A stretch of 64,000 nucleotides of DNA, from positions 1 through 64,000 of the forward strand of contig NZ_JAOQMX010000001.1 in NCBI RefSeq assembly GCF_025960985.1, in the 5' to 3' direction. This document shows, in pieces, positions 40,652-48,916 of the stretch. The number at the start of each line of letters is the position of its first letter. Within the stretch, counting starts at the first letter, position 1. A model generated the notes under the pieces. That model was given only the letters and a program-made list of their open reading frames with translations, made no database searches and was not told the origin of the DNA. Source of the DNA: Flavobacterium psychraerolatum. GTDB taxonomy: Bacteria; Bacteroidota; Bacteroidia; Flavobacteriales; Flavobacteriaceae. Made by a program: the position numbers and the translations under genes.

Positions 40652-41149
40652 ATGAATATAGTAAAAAACAATATAATAAAACTCCTTCTTGGCTTTCTTG
40701 TCTTCGCCTCTTTTGCATCATGTGACGAAGGTGGAAACCCAACTGCAGGAGGTACATCTACAGAAGCATATGCTGGAGATTGGTATATACAAATTACCAA
40801 TACAACTGGAGATATAGAAGTAGATTATTCTTTACATTCTACATATAACACCGCTGCCAATGACAATACAATGTGGATTGATGATGCAAAACATGGTTGG
40901 TATTTAAAATCTAAAGTAACAATGGATCTTGCGAAAGGTACATTCACAGCTACAGCAGTACCCAACTTACTTGAAGATGGAACAACAGTAACTATCACTG
41001 ATGGTAAAATTGAAAAAGGTGCTGGATTATCTAAAGCAGGACATGTAGTAGATAAAATATCATTTAAAGCTACATTTAGCTATGATCCAACAAAAGTTTT
41101 GATTTATACTGGACATAAAAGAACAGGATTCTTAGAAGATGAATATTAG
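40652..41149 (+). CDS. Accessory surface lipoprotein (lipid-binding hydrolase-like family, BT_2261-like)
   Basis: A 165-residue lipoprotein with signal peptide ending in FASFASCDEGG (lipobox ASC). The mature part looks like a small beta-barrel: AYAGDWYIQI, then NDNTMWIDDAKHGWYLKSK and a closing YTGHKRTGFLEDEY. This resembles the PF12888-type putative lipid-binding proteins encoded at the end of some SusCD operons. It begins 10 bases after the previous lipoprotein and is followed by a strong terminator, so it ends the operon. Its function is unknown. Confidence 0.72.
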   Translation: MNIVKNNIIKLLLGFLVFASFASCDEGGNPTAGGTSTEAYAGDWYIQITNTTGDIEVDYSLHSTYNTAANDNTMWIDDAKHGWYLKSKVTMDLAKGTFTATAVPNLLEDGTTVTITDGKIEKGAGLSKAGHVVDKISFKATFSYDPTKVLIYTGHKRTGFLEDEY

Positions 41150-41171
41150 ACTACTGAATATCTAATTTTTT

Positions 41172-41202
41172 AAAACCATCAGCTTTCGCTGATGGTTTTT
41201 TT
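41172..41202 (+). terminator. Rho-independent terminator of the susCD operon
   Basis: A perfect 12-base stem AAAACCATCAGC/GCTGATGGTTTT (41172-41199) with loop TTTC is followed by a run of T residues. It lies 23 bases after the last stop codon and directly abuts the rlmB promoter box. Confidence 0.93.
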
Positions 41203-41203
41203 A

Positions 41204-41211
41204 TATCTTTG
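41204..41211 (+). promoter_or_regulatory. Candidate -7 box of rlmB, implying a leaderless mRNA
   Basis: TATCTTTG matches TAnnTTTG exactly and is followed by only four bases before the rlmB ATG (41216). If used, transcription would start at or within a base or two of the start codon. Confidence 0.5.
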
Positions 41212-41215
41212 TACC

Positions 41216-41950
41216 ATGGAAAAAGAACATCAAATATTTGGAATAAGAGCGATAATTGAAGCAATTCAAGCGGGTGCTACTGTAGATAAAGTATATATTC
41301 AAAAAGAAGCTTCGGGCGAATTGATGAAAGACTTAATGAAAGTTTTGAAACGAGGCAATATCAATTTTTCTTACGTTCCAGTTGAGAAATTAAATAGATT
41401 AACACCAAACAATCATCAAGGTGCAGTTGCAAGTATCTCTCCTATTTCCTTTTTTGATTTGGAGACTTTGATTGAGACAGTATTAGAAAATGGAAAAGCT
41501 CCATTGTTTTTAATATTAGATCAAATATCAGATGCTCGTAACTTTGGTGCTATAATACGTACTGCTGAATGTACAGGCGTGAATGGAATTATTGTTCAAA
41601 AGTCGGGATCGGCTCCTGTAAACGGAGATACTGTAAAAACTTCTGCAGGTGCAGTATTTAATATTCCGATTTGTAAAGTGGAACACATTAAAGATGCTAT
41701 TTTCTTACTACAAGCAAGTGGTATTAAAACCGTAGCTGCAACAGAAAAAACAGACAAGAACATATATGACATCTCATTAAATGAAGGAGTCGCTATCATT
41801 ATGGGATCTGAAGATCGAGGTGTTAATCCATCGGTTCTTAAAATCGTTGATGAAAAAGCAAAATTACCTATGTTTGGAACTATCGGGTCACTGAATGTAT
41901 CTGTAGCTTGTGGTGCTTTTTTATACGAAGCAGTAAGACAGAGAAGTTAA
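41216..41950 (+). CDS. rlmB: 23S rRNA (guanosine-2'-O-)-methyltransferase RlmB
   Basis: SpoU-type (SPOUT) methyltransferase modifying a 23S rRNA guanosine ribose. I start at the ATG giving MEKEHQIFGIRAIIEAIQAG (244 residues), the normal start. The upstream in-frame codons would lie in the susCD terminator. The substrate-binding L30e-like N-terminal domain (about 5-80) is followed by the knotted domain with motif 1 ARNFGAIIRTAECTGV, motif 2 IIMGSEDRGVNPSV and motif 3 LNVSVACGAFLYEAVRQR. Confidence 0.95.
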   Translation: MEKEHQIFGIRAIIEAIQAGATVDKVYIQKEASGELMKDLMKVLKRGNINFSYVPVEKLNRLTPNNHQGAVASISPISFFDLETLIETVLENGKAPLFLILDQISDARNFGAIIRTAECTGVNGIIVQKSGSAPVNGDTVKTSAGAVFNIPICKVEHIKDAIFLLQASGIKTVAATEKTDKNIYDISLNEGVAIIMGSEDRGVNPSVLKIVDEKAKLPMFGTIGSLNVSVACGAFLYEAVRQRS

Positions 41951-42002
41951 ATTCCCTAGCCTCTGAAATGAGAACTAGATACTTTGGAAATAAATACAAT
42001 CT

Positions 42003-42040
42003 AAAACGAATTAGAACTCTGCTTCTGATTCGTTTTTTTT
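42003..42040 (+). terminator. rlmB terminator embedded in the 3' end of the convergent rhomboid gene
   Basis: AAAACGAATTAGAA (42003-42016) pairs with TTCTGATTCGTTTT (42023-42036), one position being a wobble pair, and eight T residues follow. It lies about 50 bases after rlmB, while the same bases from 42011 encode the last residues and stop of the minus-strand rhomboid gene. Confidence 0.75.
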
Positions 42041-42772
42041 ATTTTCTACTAATTCATAATTAACATTCCAATTGGAATAAAAATATTCCTCAGGAACAGG
42101 TTCTGGAATTGGAAGATTCACAAAATTTCCATTTTCATCGAAGCGTTGCATGAATTTATCTCCAGAAGGATCATATTCTGGACGTTCCCAATCGTATTTA
42201 ATAATTTTTTGATGTTCGGGTGTCTTTTTTATAAAAGCTAATATCAAACCCGTAATTAATCCTGCAAGGTGTCCTTCCCAAGAGACCACTTCATCTACCT
42301 TGGGGAACACATACCATACCATTCCGCCATAGACCATGATAACTGTTAACGACAATGCTACTAATCGATAATATTTACTGAGGATACCTTTGAAAAAAAT
42401 ATAACTAAACAGTACATATATCAATCCACTGGCCCCAATATGGTAACTAGAACGACCGATTAACCAAGTTCCTAAACCTGAAAATAGGATTCCGAGAACA
42501 ATTATTGCAGTCGATTCTTTGGCATAAAAAAATTGAAGTGCAGCCAATAAAACGAACAGCGGCAAAGAATTATTATACAAATGACTTAAATCGGCATGGA
42601 TAAATGGACTAAATATTACTCCTTGTAAACCCGAAAATGTTCTTGGATAAATTCCGTTTTCTATAAAATCGTAATCAAATCGTATTTGGAGCCAATATAC
42701 TACCCAGAGGGAAAGCACAAAAAAAAGTGGTACCCCCCAAACACTATTGGAATATTTAATATCATTGTCCAT
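42011..42772 (-). CDS. Rhomboid-family intramembrane serine protease
   Basis: Polytopic membrane protein of 253 residues with about six membrane segments (first near 12-30, last near 165-182). The catalytic dyad is visible: Ser115 in HIGASGLIYV and His168 in WEGHLAGLITG. The conserved HADLSHLYNN (about 59-68) holds the oxyanion-stabilising residues. A hydrophilic C-terminal tail of about 70 residues follows. It is convergent with rlmB and divergent from rarA. Natural substrates are unknown. Confidence 0.92.
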   Translation of the reverse strand: MDNDIKYSNSVWGVPLFFVLSLWVVYWLQIRFDYDFIENGIYPRTFSGLQGVIFSPFIHADLSHLYNNSLPLFVLLAALQFFYAKESTAIIVLGILFSGLGTWLIGRSSYHIGASGLIYVLFSYIFFKGILSKYYRLVALSLTVIMVYGGMVWYVFPKVDEVVSWEGHLAGLITGLILAFIKKTPEHQKIIKYDWERPEYDPSGDKFMQRFDENGNFVNLPIPEPVPEEYFYSNWNVNYELVENKKNESEAEF

Positions 42773-43056
42773 AAATTATTCTTTGCAATAAAGGAATCAA
42801 TAATGTAACCAAAAAGGACAATTGTGCAATTATGTCATACTATGTGACTATTGACTCCTCTTTTTGCCATAATTGCCCTTGAGAACACGAGTCCATTTTA
42901 GCTCCGATCGAAACGGCATATTTATATAACTCTTTTTTGAGATATAAAAGATATAGTGTAGAGCGGGAATAGCTCCAAATTAAAAATAGAATCCTTAATT
43001 TTGTTGTATCCTACTTTTATATAGGATTACCAATTTATATATTTTACAATAAAAAA
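42773..43056. other. Divergent intergenic region between rhomboid gene and rarA
   Basis: 284 bases with no open reading frame of interest and no RNA gene I recognise. The only signal noted is TAATTTTG (plus strand, 42996-43003), a possible rarA -7 box without a clear -33 partner. Confidence 0.4.
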
Positions 43057-44334
43057 ATGGAAGCACCATTAGCAGAACGTATACGTCCACAATCCTTAGA
43101 AGAATACATAAGCCAAGCGCACCTTGTGGGACCCAATGGCTCGTTAACACATCAAATAGGAAGAGGCCTCATCCCTTCACTACTATTGTGGGGACCTCCT
43201 GGAACTGGTAAAACTACTTTGGCCCAGATTATTGCACAAGAATCTAAGCGACCCTTTTATGTATTGAGCGCCATCAACTCGGGGGTAAAAGACATTCGAG
43301 AAGTGATTGACAAGGCAAAGCAGAGTGGTGGTTTGTTTACGACCAAAAACCCCATTTTGTTTATTGATGAGATCCACCGGTTTAGTAAATCACAACAGGA
43401 TTCTTTATTGGCAGCGGTCGAAAAAGGTTGGATTACATTGATTGGGGCTACGACTGAAAACCCGAGTTTTGAGGTAATACCAGCTTTACTCTCTCGCTGT
43501 CAGGTCTATATATTAAATCCGTTCACAAAGGAGGATTTATTAGCTTTATTGAACAGAGCTTTAAAAACGGATCCTTATTTAAAGGCTAAGAGTATAGAAT
43601 TAACCGAAACAGAGGCTTTAATGCGTCTTTCTGGTGGTGATGGCCGTAAGCTATTAAATATTTTTGAATTGGTCATAAATGCTTCTTCTGGCGACAAAAT
43701 TAAAATTACAAACGAGCGTGTGTTGCAATTGGCACAACAAAATACGGTTTTGTATGACAAAAGTGGTGAACAGCATTATGATATTGTTTCGGCTTTTATA
43801 AAATCGATTCGAGGGAGTGATCCCAATGGTGCCGTTTATTGGCTGGCCAGAATGATTGAAGGTGGCGAAGACGTGAAATTTATCGCAAGACGAATGCTTA
43901 TTGCTGCTAGTGAAGATATTGGAAACGCCAACCCAACAGCATTGATTATGGCCAACAATACGTTTCAGGCTGTGACTACAATTGGTTATCCAGAGAGTAG
44001 AATTATCTTGAGTCAGTGTGCCATTTATTTGGCAACTTCTCCTAAAAGTAATGCGAGTTATATGGCTATCAATCAAGCACAGCAATTGGTAAAACAAACT
44101 GGCGATTTATCGGTGCCTATTCATTTACGAAATGCACCAACAAAATTAATGAAAGAATTGGGTTATGGTGATGAGTATAAGTACTCACATGACTATGTAA
44201 ACAATTTTGAAGTACAAGAATACTTACCCACAGAATTAACTGAAACTGTCCTGTACAATCCAGGTCAAAATTCTCGTGAAAATACAACACGAGAATTTTT
44301 GAAAAATCGATGGAAAGGTAAGTATGGGTATTAA
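43057..44334 (+). CDS. rarA: Replication-associated recombination protein A (AAA ATPase)
   Basis: RarA/MgsA/WRNIP1-type clamp-loader-like ATPase acting at stalled replication forks. The 425 residues start [18 protein letters not shown]. Walker [18 protein letters not shown], Walker [17 protein letters not shown], sensor 1 [11 protein letters not shown] and the C-terminal tetramerisation domain ([20 protein letters not shown]) are all present. It is convergent with the secreted hypothetical gene 34 bases downstream. Confidence 0.96.
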   Translation: MEAPLAERIRPQSLEEYISQAHLVGPNGSLTHQIGRGLIPSLLLWGPPGTGKTTLAQIIAQESKRPFYVLSAINSGVKDIREVIDKAKQSGGLFTTKNPILFIDEIHRFSKSQQDSLLAAVEKGWITLIGATTENPSFEVIPALLSRCQVYILNPFTKEDLLALLNRALKTDPYLKAKSIELTETEALMRLSGGDGRKLLNIFELVINASSGDKIKITNERVLQLAQQNTVLYDKSGEQHYDIVSAFIKSIRGSDPNGAVYWLARMIEGGEDVKFIARRMLIAASEDIGNANPTALIMANNTFQAVTTIGYPESRIILSQCAIYLATSPKSNASYMAINQAQQLVKQTGDLSVPIHLRNAPTKLMKELGYGDEYKYSHDYVNNFEVQEYLPTELTETVLYNPGQNSRENTTREFLKNRWKGKYGY

Positions 44335-44368
44335 GCCTTTGACTACTATCCTTCAACTGGTTTGCTAA

Positions 44369-45109
44369 TTAGAATTTTACCGCTATTACTTCAGATACTA
44401 AAGTACCGTTTTGATACGAATCAAAAAACCATTGATTATCTTTGAGTGATAATACCCCTTGAATATCTCCCTTGATGGCGATGAAAGAATTTGGATTTCC
44501 AGTTTTCATTAATTTCATGACTACTTTGGGTGTTTTATCAATTAACTGGTAACCCGTTTGTGTGGGTTGTGCATACAATACATCTGCAGCTGAATTGGTC
44601 ACAACGGTAGAAATGGGGGTATTGACAACAACAGCTTTTACTGTTTCGACTTGATTTGTAACTATAGCTTTTGCAGCTACTGGTTTCCCACTGTATTTAT
44701 ATTCTAATTTGTAAACCGATTCGAACGCATCATTCAGAGCTTCTTTATAGGCTTCGCCATAATCTTTTTCTTTACTTTTACCGACTTCTGAAGTGTACAC
44801 CACTTTTCCATAACAGTCTTTAAATTCAATGTATAATTTTGTAGTCAAGAAACCAGAATCTTTTACTACATCTACATTAAGTACACTACAGCGATCTGGA
44901 AACTCGTTTGCAAAATTTACGTTTGAATAAATACCTACAAACCCAGCTTTTTCTAAATTGAATTTGGTTAAGGTCGATAGTCTGTACTGATTGTCTTCAC
45001 TTTGAAAACTATATCTCACAGGGATTATCACAGCTGCATAATCATTGATTGATTGTGCAAAAAGAGAATTCGATAGGATAGCAAAGAGTAGTATTAATTT
45101 CGTTTTCAT
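44369..45109 (-). CDS. Secreted hypothetical protein
   Basis: A 246-residue protein of unknown function. I start it at the ATG giving MKTKLILLFAILSNSLFAQ, a clear Sec signal peptide; the longer reading with 11 extra codons is not signal-like. The mature part begins with a compact alpha/beta-looking region (about 20-125) including DYAAVIIPVRYSFQ and GEAYKEALNDAFESVYKLEY. A low-complexity Ala/Val/Thr linker and a C-terminal beta-rich segment follow (about 185-246; NPNSFIAIKGDIQGVLSLKD). It follows the HAD gene on the same strand, so it may be the last gene of a radC-HAD-unknown unit. Confidence 0.7.
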   Translation of the reverse strand: MKTKLILLFAILSNSLFAQSINDYAAVIIPVRYSFQSEDNQYRLSTLTKFNLEKAGFVGIYSNVNFANEFPDRCSVLNVDVVKDSGFLTTKLYIEFKDCYGKVVYTSEVGKSKEKDYGEAYKEALNDAFESVYKLEYKYSGKPVAAKAIVTNQVETVKAVVVNTPISTVVTNSAADVLYAQPTQTGYQLIDKTPKVVMKLMKTGNPNSFIAIKGDIQGVLSLKDNQWFFDSYQNGTLVSEVIAVKF

Positions 45110-45143
45110 ATTTAGTTTAATTATTGTTATTATAGTTGTCATT

Positions 45144-45833
45144 TTATAAATATTTTTTCAGGTCTAATAAGTGATTCACTTGTTTGATACTTGTGTGAAT
45201 CTCTGGATTACTTTCTCCAAAATAAATGGCATCCAAACCTACATCCAAAGCACCTTGAATATCTGCATCTAGAGAATCACCGATCATAATACTATTTTCT
45301 TTAGTTGCATTTGCTAAATTCAACGCATATTCAAAAATAATAGGATTTGGCTTTTTGACTCCCGCCATTTCAGAATTAGTGATAGTTGCAAAAAAGGGTG
45401 TCAATTGGGAATTAGTCATTTTACGACATTGCACCTCAGCAAAACCATTCGTAATGATATGCAGTGTATATTTGGATTGTAAATACTCCAAAATTTCAAT
45501 AGCACCATCAAAAAGATGATTGCTATCTGGTAGTATATCGATATATTGATCTGAAATAAAATCAATTTCTTGGTCTGTAATCGAATATTTTAAGGCATCA
45601 AAAGAGAATTTTAAACGATTATAACGAAGTTCTTGATGAGTTATTTTATCATACTGAAATAATTTCCAACACGATTGATTGATTGGTACATATTCTTTGA
45701 TAAAAGTATCAATTTGAATACTTGGATGCCTTTCGGCGAAAATGGTTGCGAAAGCTAGTGTCGAATTTTTATCAAAATCCCAAAGGGTATGATCCAAATC
45801 AAAAAAAATGTCTGTTATGTGTGGTAATGTCAT
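45144..45833 (-). CDS. HAD-superfamily nucleotidase, YjjG-like
   Basis: Haloacid dehalogenase hydrolase of 229 residues, probably a house-cleaning pyrimidine 5'-nucleotidase. Motif I is DIFFDLDHTLWDFDKNS with the nucleophile Asp, motif II HIITNGF, motif III Lys in GVKKPNPIIFEYAL and motif IV MIGDSLDADIQGA. The DLDHTLWDFDKN form is typical of the YjjG branch. It starts 5 bases after radC, so they are probably co-transcribed. Confidence 0.9.
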   Translation of the reverse strand: MTLPHITDIFFDLDHTLWDFDKNSTLAFATIFAERHPSIQIDTFIKEYVPINQSCWKLFQYDKITHQELRYNRLKFSFDALKYSITDQEIDFISDQYIDILPDSNHLFDGAIEILEYLQSKYTLHIITNGFAEVQCRKMTNSQLTPFFATITNSEMAGVKKPNPIIFEYALNLANATKENSIMIGDSLDADIQGALDVGLDAIYFGESNPEIHTSIKQVNHLLDLKKYL

Positions 45834-45838
45834 ATTGC

Positions 45839-46531
45839 TTAAAAAATTCCTTCATCTACAAAGCTAAAGTAATTATTCTCGGTAACAATCAAATGATCCA
45901 AAACTTTAACTTCTAGGCTATCACCTGCCATTTTTAACTTTCGAGTAATATTCTTATCTGCTTCACTAGGCACCAAAGTTCCTGAGGGATGATTGTGGCA
46001 CAAAATAAGTGATACTGCTCCTAGTTCCAAAGCATTCTTAAAAACTAAGCGTACATCTACGAGCGTACCTGTAATACCGCCAATACTCAATTGTCTTTTG
46101 GAAATGATTTTGTTTGAATTATTGAGATACAAAATCCAAAATTCTTCGTGTGGTAATTCCCCAATGATGGGTTGCATGATTTCGAATACTAATTTGCTTG
46201 AAGTTACCTTGGTCAATTCTACAGCATCCTCTGCCCTCCGTCTACGACCAAGTTCTGATGCCGCCATGATCGAAATTGCTTTAGCCTCTCCGATCCCTTT
46301 AAACTCGGTTAACTGAGTTAATGTCATTTTACCTAAAGCATTTAGGTTTCCGCCTACTGAATTTAGGATTCGTTTGCTTAACTCCACCGCGGATTCATTT
46401 CGGCTACCCGAACCAATAAGAATGGCAATCAGCTCTGCATCACTCAAAGCATTTTTACCTTTGAGCATCATCTTTTCGCGAGGTTTATCATCCTCGGACC
46501 AGTGGGTAATTGGGAAATGATTGTTTTCCAT
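45839..46531 (-). CDS. radC: RadC-family JAB/MPN domain protein
   Basis: 230 residues. An N-terminal helix-hairpin-helix region (LTQLTEFKGIGEAKAISIMA, about 65-85) is followed by a JAB metalloprotease-like domain. That domain carries the metal motif LILCHNHPSGTLVPSEAD (HxH...D). The name is historical: an actual DNA-repair role is not established. A TATGTTTG promoter box lies 37 bases upstream. Confidence 0.94.
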   Translation of the reverse strand: MENNHFPITHWSEDDKPREKMMLKGKNALSDAELIAILIGSGSRNESAVELSKRILNSVGGNLNALGKMTLTQLTEFKGIGEAKAISIMAASELGRRRRAEDAVELTKVTSSKLVFEIMQPIIGELPHEEFWILYLNNSNKIISKRQLSIGGITGTLVDVRLVFKNALELGAVSLILCHNHPSGTLVPSEADKNITRKLKMAGDSLEVKVLDHLIVTENNYFSFVDEGIF

Positions 46532-46567
46532 AACGTAAAAAAATCAGTAGTTTATAGTATAGCGAAC

Positions 46568-46575
46568 CAAACATA
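46568..46575 (-). promoter_or_regulatory. Candidate -7 box for radC
   Basis: The minus strand reads TATGTTTG (TAnnTTTG) in the 97-base gap between mpl and radC, 37 bases before the radC start. Confidence 0.4.
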
Positions 46576-46628
46576 AAACTACTAATTTTTAAAACACAAC
46601 CTCTTTTTATTTTCGACTTATAAAAACA

Positions 46629-47984
46629 TTATAGCATTAAAGCTTTTACCTCGTCAAAATTCAATCCACCATAGTTTCCTGAACTCATTAATAGCAATGC
46701 CGAATTGTCAAATTGCAAACTAAACAAGTATTCTTTAAAAGCCACTGGGTTGGTATAGATAATTAAATCTTTTCGATTAAAAGCGGTTGCGATTTGCTCA
46801 TAGGTTACCTCTTCTAGCTGCTTAATTTTCACAGCATCTGGCGAGTAGAAAACAACAGCTACATCTGCATACTCTAAAGCGCCCTCATATTCTTTTAAAA
46901 ATTCAGCATTCAAACTACTGTAGGTATGCAGCTCGAGACATGCAATAAGTTTTCGATCTGGGTATTGTTCTTTTACAGCTTTGGTGGTTGCCGCTACTTT
47001 ACTTGGTGAATGTGCAAAATCTTTGTAAGCCACCTTGCCTTTGCTTTCACCGATTTTCTCCAAACGTTTTGACGCGCCTTTAAAACTAGAGATAGCTTCA
47101 TAAAATTCGGCTTCATCCACACCCATATTTTGGCAAATCCATTTTGCGCCTGCCAAATTATTCAAATTATGCGCTCCAAACACTTCAATAGGCATATCGC
47201 CTTCTGGCGTTTCTAGCAAAGTGGTTCCGTTTTCTACTTTATAATTTGGTGTTGTGTATGGTAATTTTCGAATAGGATTCCCAGCTGCTTCAGACACATG
47301 TTTTACTTCGTGATCTTCTTCATTATAGACTAAGATTCCACCGTTGGTGATTTTCGCAACAAAAATTTCAAATTGCTCTACATAATTCTCATAGGTAGGA
47401 AAAACATTGATATGATCCCACGCAATTCCAGAGATCAAAGCAATATTAGGTTGGTACAAATGAAATTTTGGACGTCTATCAATTGGTGATGACAAATATT
47501 CATCTCCTTCGAGCACCATAAAATCATTTTTTTCTGTAAGGTGTACCATTGTATCAAAACCTTCCAACTGTGCGCCTACCATATAATCAACTTCGATATT
47601 ATGGTAATGCATCACGTGCAAAATCATTGAAGTAATCGTTGTTTTACCGTGCGATCCACCGATAACAACACGAGTCTTGTTCTTGGATTGTTCATACAAA
47701 AATTCTGGATACGAATATATTTTCAAACCTAGCTCTTGTGCTTTCAACAATTCTGGGTTATCGGCTTTGGCGTGCATTCCTAGAATAATAGCTTCAATAT
47801 CATTCGTGATTTTTTCGGGATACCATCCTAGCTCTACCGGCAGTATTCCTTTTTTGTCCAAACGAGATTTTGATGGTTCAAAAATTGCATCATCACTCCC
47901 TGTAACCTGATATCCTTTGTTGTGTAGTGCCAAAGCTAGATTGTGCATTGCGCTCCCTCCAATGGCAATAAAATGTGTTTTCAT
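46629..47984 (-). CDS. mpl: UDP-N-acetylmuramate:L-alanyl-gamma-D-glutamyl-meso-diaminopimelate ligase
   Basis: Murein-recycling Mur ligase that attaches recovered tripeptide to UDP-MurNAc. The 451-residue protein has the UDP-binding N-domain (HFIAIGGSAMHNLALALHN), the ATP P-loop VVIGGSHGKTTITSM and the MurC-like LEGDEYLSSPIDRRPKF. A C-terminal domain carries the substrate region FAHSPSKVAATTKAVKE. The early GGSAMHNLA and DEYLSSPIDRR favour Mpl over MurC. Neighbouring radC and TPR genes do not add functional information. Confidence 0.93.
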   Translation of the reverse strand: MKTHFIAIGGSAMHNLALALHNKGYQVTGSDDAIFEPSKSRLDKKGILPVELGWYPEKITNDIEAIILGMHAKADNPELLKAQELGLKIYSYPEFLYEQSKNKTRVVIGGSHGKTTITSMILHVMHYHNIEVDYMVGAQLEGFDTMVHLTEKNDFMVLEGDEYLSSPIDRRPKFHLYQPNIALISGIAWDHINVFPTYENYVEQFEIFVAKITNGGILVYNEEDHEVKHVSEAAGNPIRKLPYTTPNYKVENGTTLLETPEGDMPIEVFGAHNLNNLAGAKWICQNMGVDEAEFYEAISSFKGASKRLEKIGESKGKVAYKDFAHSPSKVAATTKAVKEQYPDRKLIACLELHTYSSLNAEFLKEYEGALEYADVAVVFYSPDAVKIKQLEEVTYEQIATAFNRKDLIIYTNPVAFKEYLFSLQFDNSALLLMSSGNYGGLNFDEVKALML

Positions 47985-48033
47985 TATTTATTCTTTATAA
48001 GTTGTTGCCTAATTGATGGTTATCAATTGACGT

Positions 48034-48717
48034 TTATTTTTGTTTGTAATCATCCAAAATCACTTTCGCTTTTTCTGGTTCGTTCATTTTATCTTTGTAG
48101 AGACTAGCTAATTTTTTATACGAATGCTTGGAGCCTCCTACCGCAATTGCTTTTTTATAATAATATTCAGCCGTTTTGTAGCGATTATAATATTCTTCAA
48201 TATGCCCTCGCGCTAAATAGCCATCAACCGGTGACAAGGATAATAATTGATTGGAATAAGCAATTGCCTTGGACTCACTTCCACCAATAATTGCAGGAAG
48301 TTTGAGGTATAGTTCAATCAAAGCCCATCGTGCTTCAACATGTTTTGGATTCAACTCAACGGCTTTTTCAAAAGACGCTTTGATATCTCCAATCATTCCA
48401 AGTGCTCGAAACTTATTTACTGCCAATGCTTTCATACCCAATGCACCACCATACTTATAGTAATAATCCGCCTCATACGGCTTCAGTAGTTTGAGTTTAC
48501 TGTAATATACTAACGCTTTATCCCAATATTTATTGAACCCCGCAATATCCCCCAATGCTTCTAAGGCTTTGAGATTATTGGCATCACTTTTTAATATCAA
48601 TTCATACTGTTTTTGAGACTGCTCACTTTTATCCATGTCAAAATTTTCTTTGGCTTTCTCAAAGCTAGATTGAGCCATCAAAATCATTGGAAATAATAAA
48701 ATAAAAAGATATTTCAT
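48034..48717 (-). CDS. Secreted tetratricopeptide-repeat protein
   Basis: 227 residues with a Sec signal peptide (MKYLFILLFPMILMAQ). Helical repeats follow, spaced about 34 residues apart: AKENFDMDKSEQSQKQYELI, LKALEALGDIAGFNKYWDKA, FEKAVELNPKHVEARWALIE and EEYYNRYKTAEYYYKKAIAV. TPR proteins are scaffolds, so no specific role can be given. The start codon lies only 4 bases after a TATTTTTG promoter-like box, hinting at a leaderless mRNA. Confidence 0.85.
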   Translation of the reverse strand: MKYLFILLFPMILMAQSSFEKAKENFDMDKSEQSQKQYELILKSDANNLKALEALGDIAGFNKYWDKALVYYSKLKLLKPYEADYYYKYGGALGMKALAVNKFRALGMIGDIKASFEKAVELNPKHVEARWALIELYLKLPAIIGGSESKAIAYSNQLLSLSPVDGYLARGHIEEYYNRYKTAEYYYKKAIAVGGSKHSYKKLASLYKDKMNEPEKAKVILDDYKQK

Positions 48718-48721
48718 TCTT

Positions 48722-48729
48722 CAAAAATA
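48722..48729 (-). promoter_or_regulatory. Candidate -7 box of the TPR gene, implying a leaderless mRNA
   Basis: The minus strand reads TATTTTTG, matching TAnnTTTG, with four bases between the box and the ATG, the same spacing as at rlmB. Confidence 0.35.
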
Positions 48730-48916
48730 AAGAAAATTTTATAGGTATTCCTTATTTTTTGAAGAACCTCTCTTATAAATTACTTGATGAAATCATAACG
48801 GTAATAAAAACTTTAAAAAACCTTCTCCTAACAATTAGCTTTTACTTTAGTTGAATCAATTTAGAGCTTAAATTTTTATACAAAAAACATTTACTAGCTT
48901 TTATTATTAAAACCAA

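Noticed and set aside
43654..44097. Minus-strand frame of 147 codons inside rarA
   Set aside because: Fully contained in the well-supported rarA coding region in another frame; no recognisable motif.
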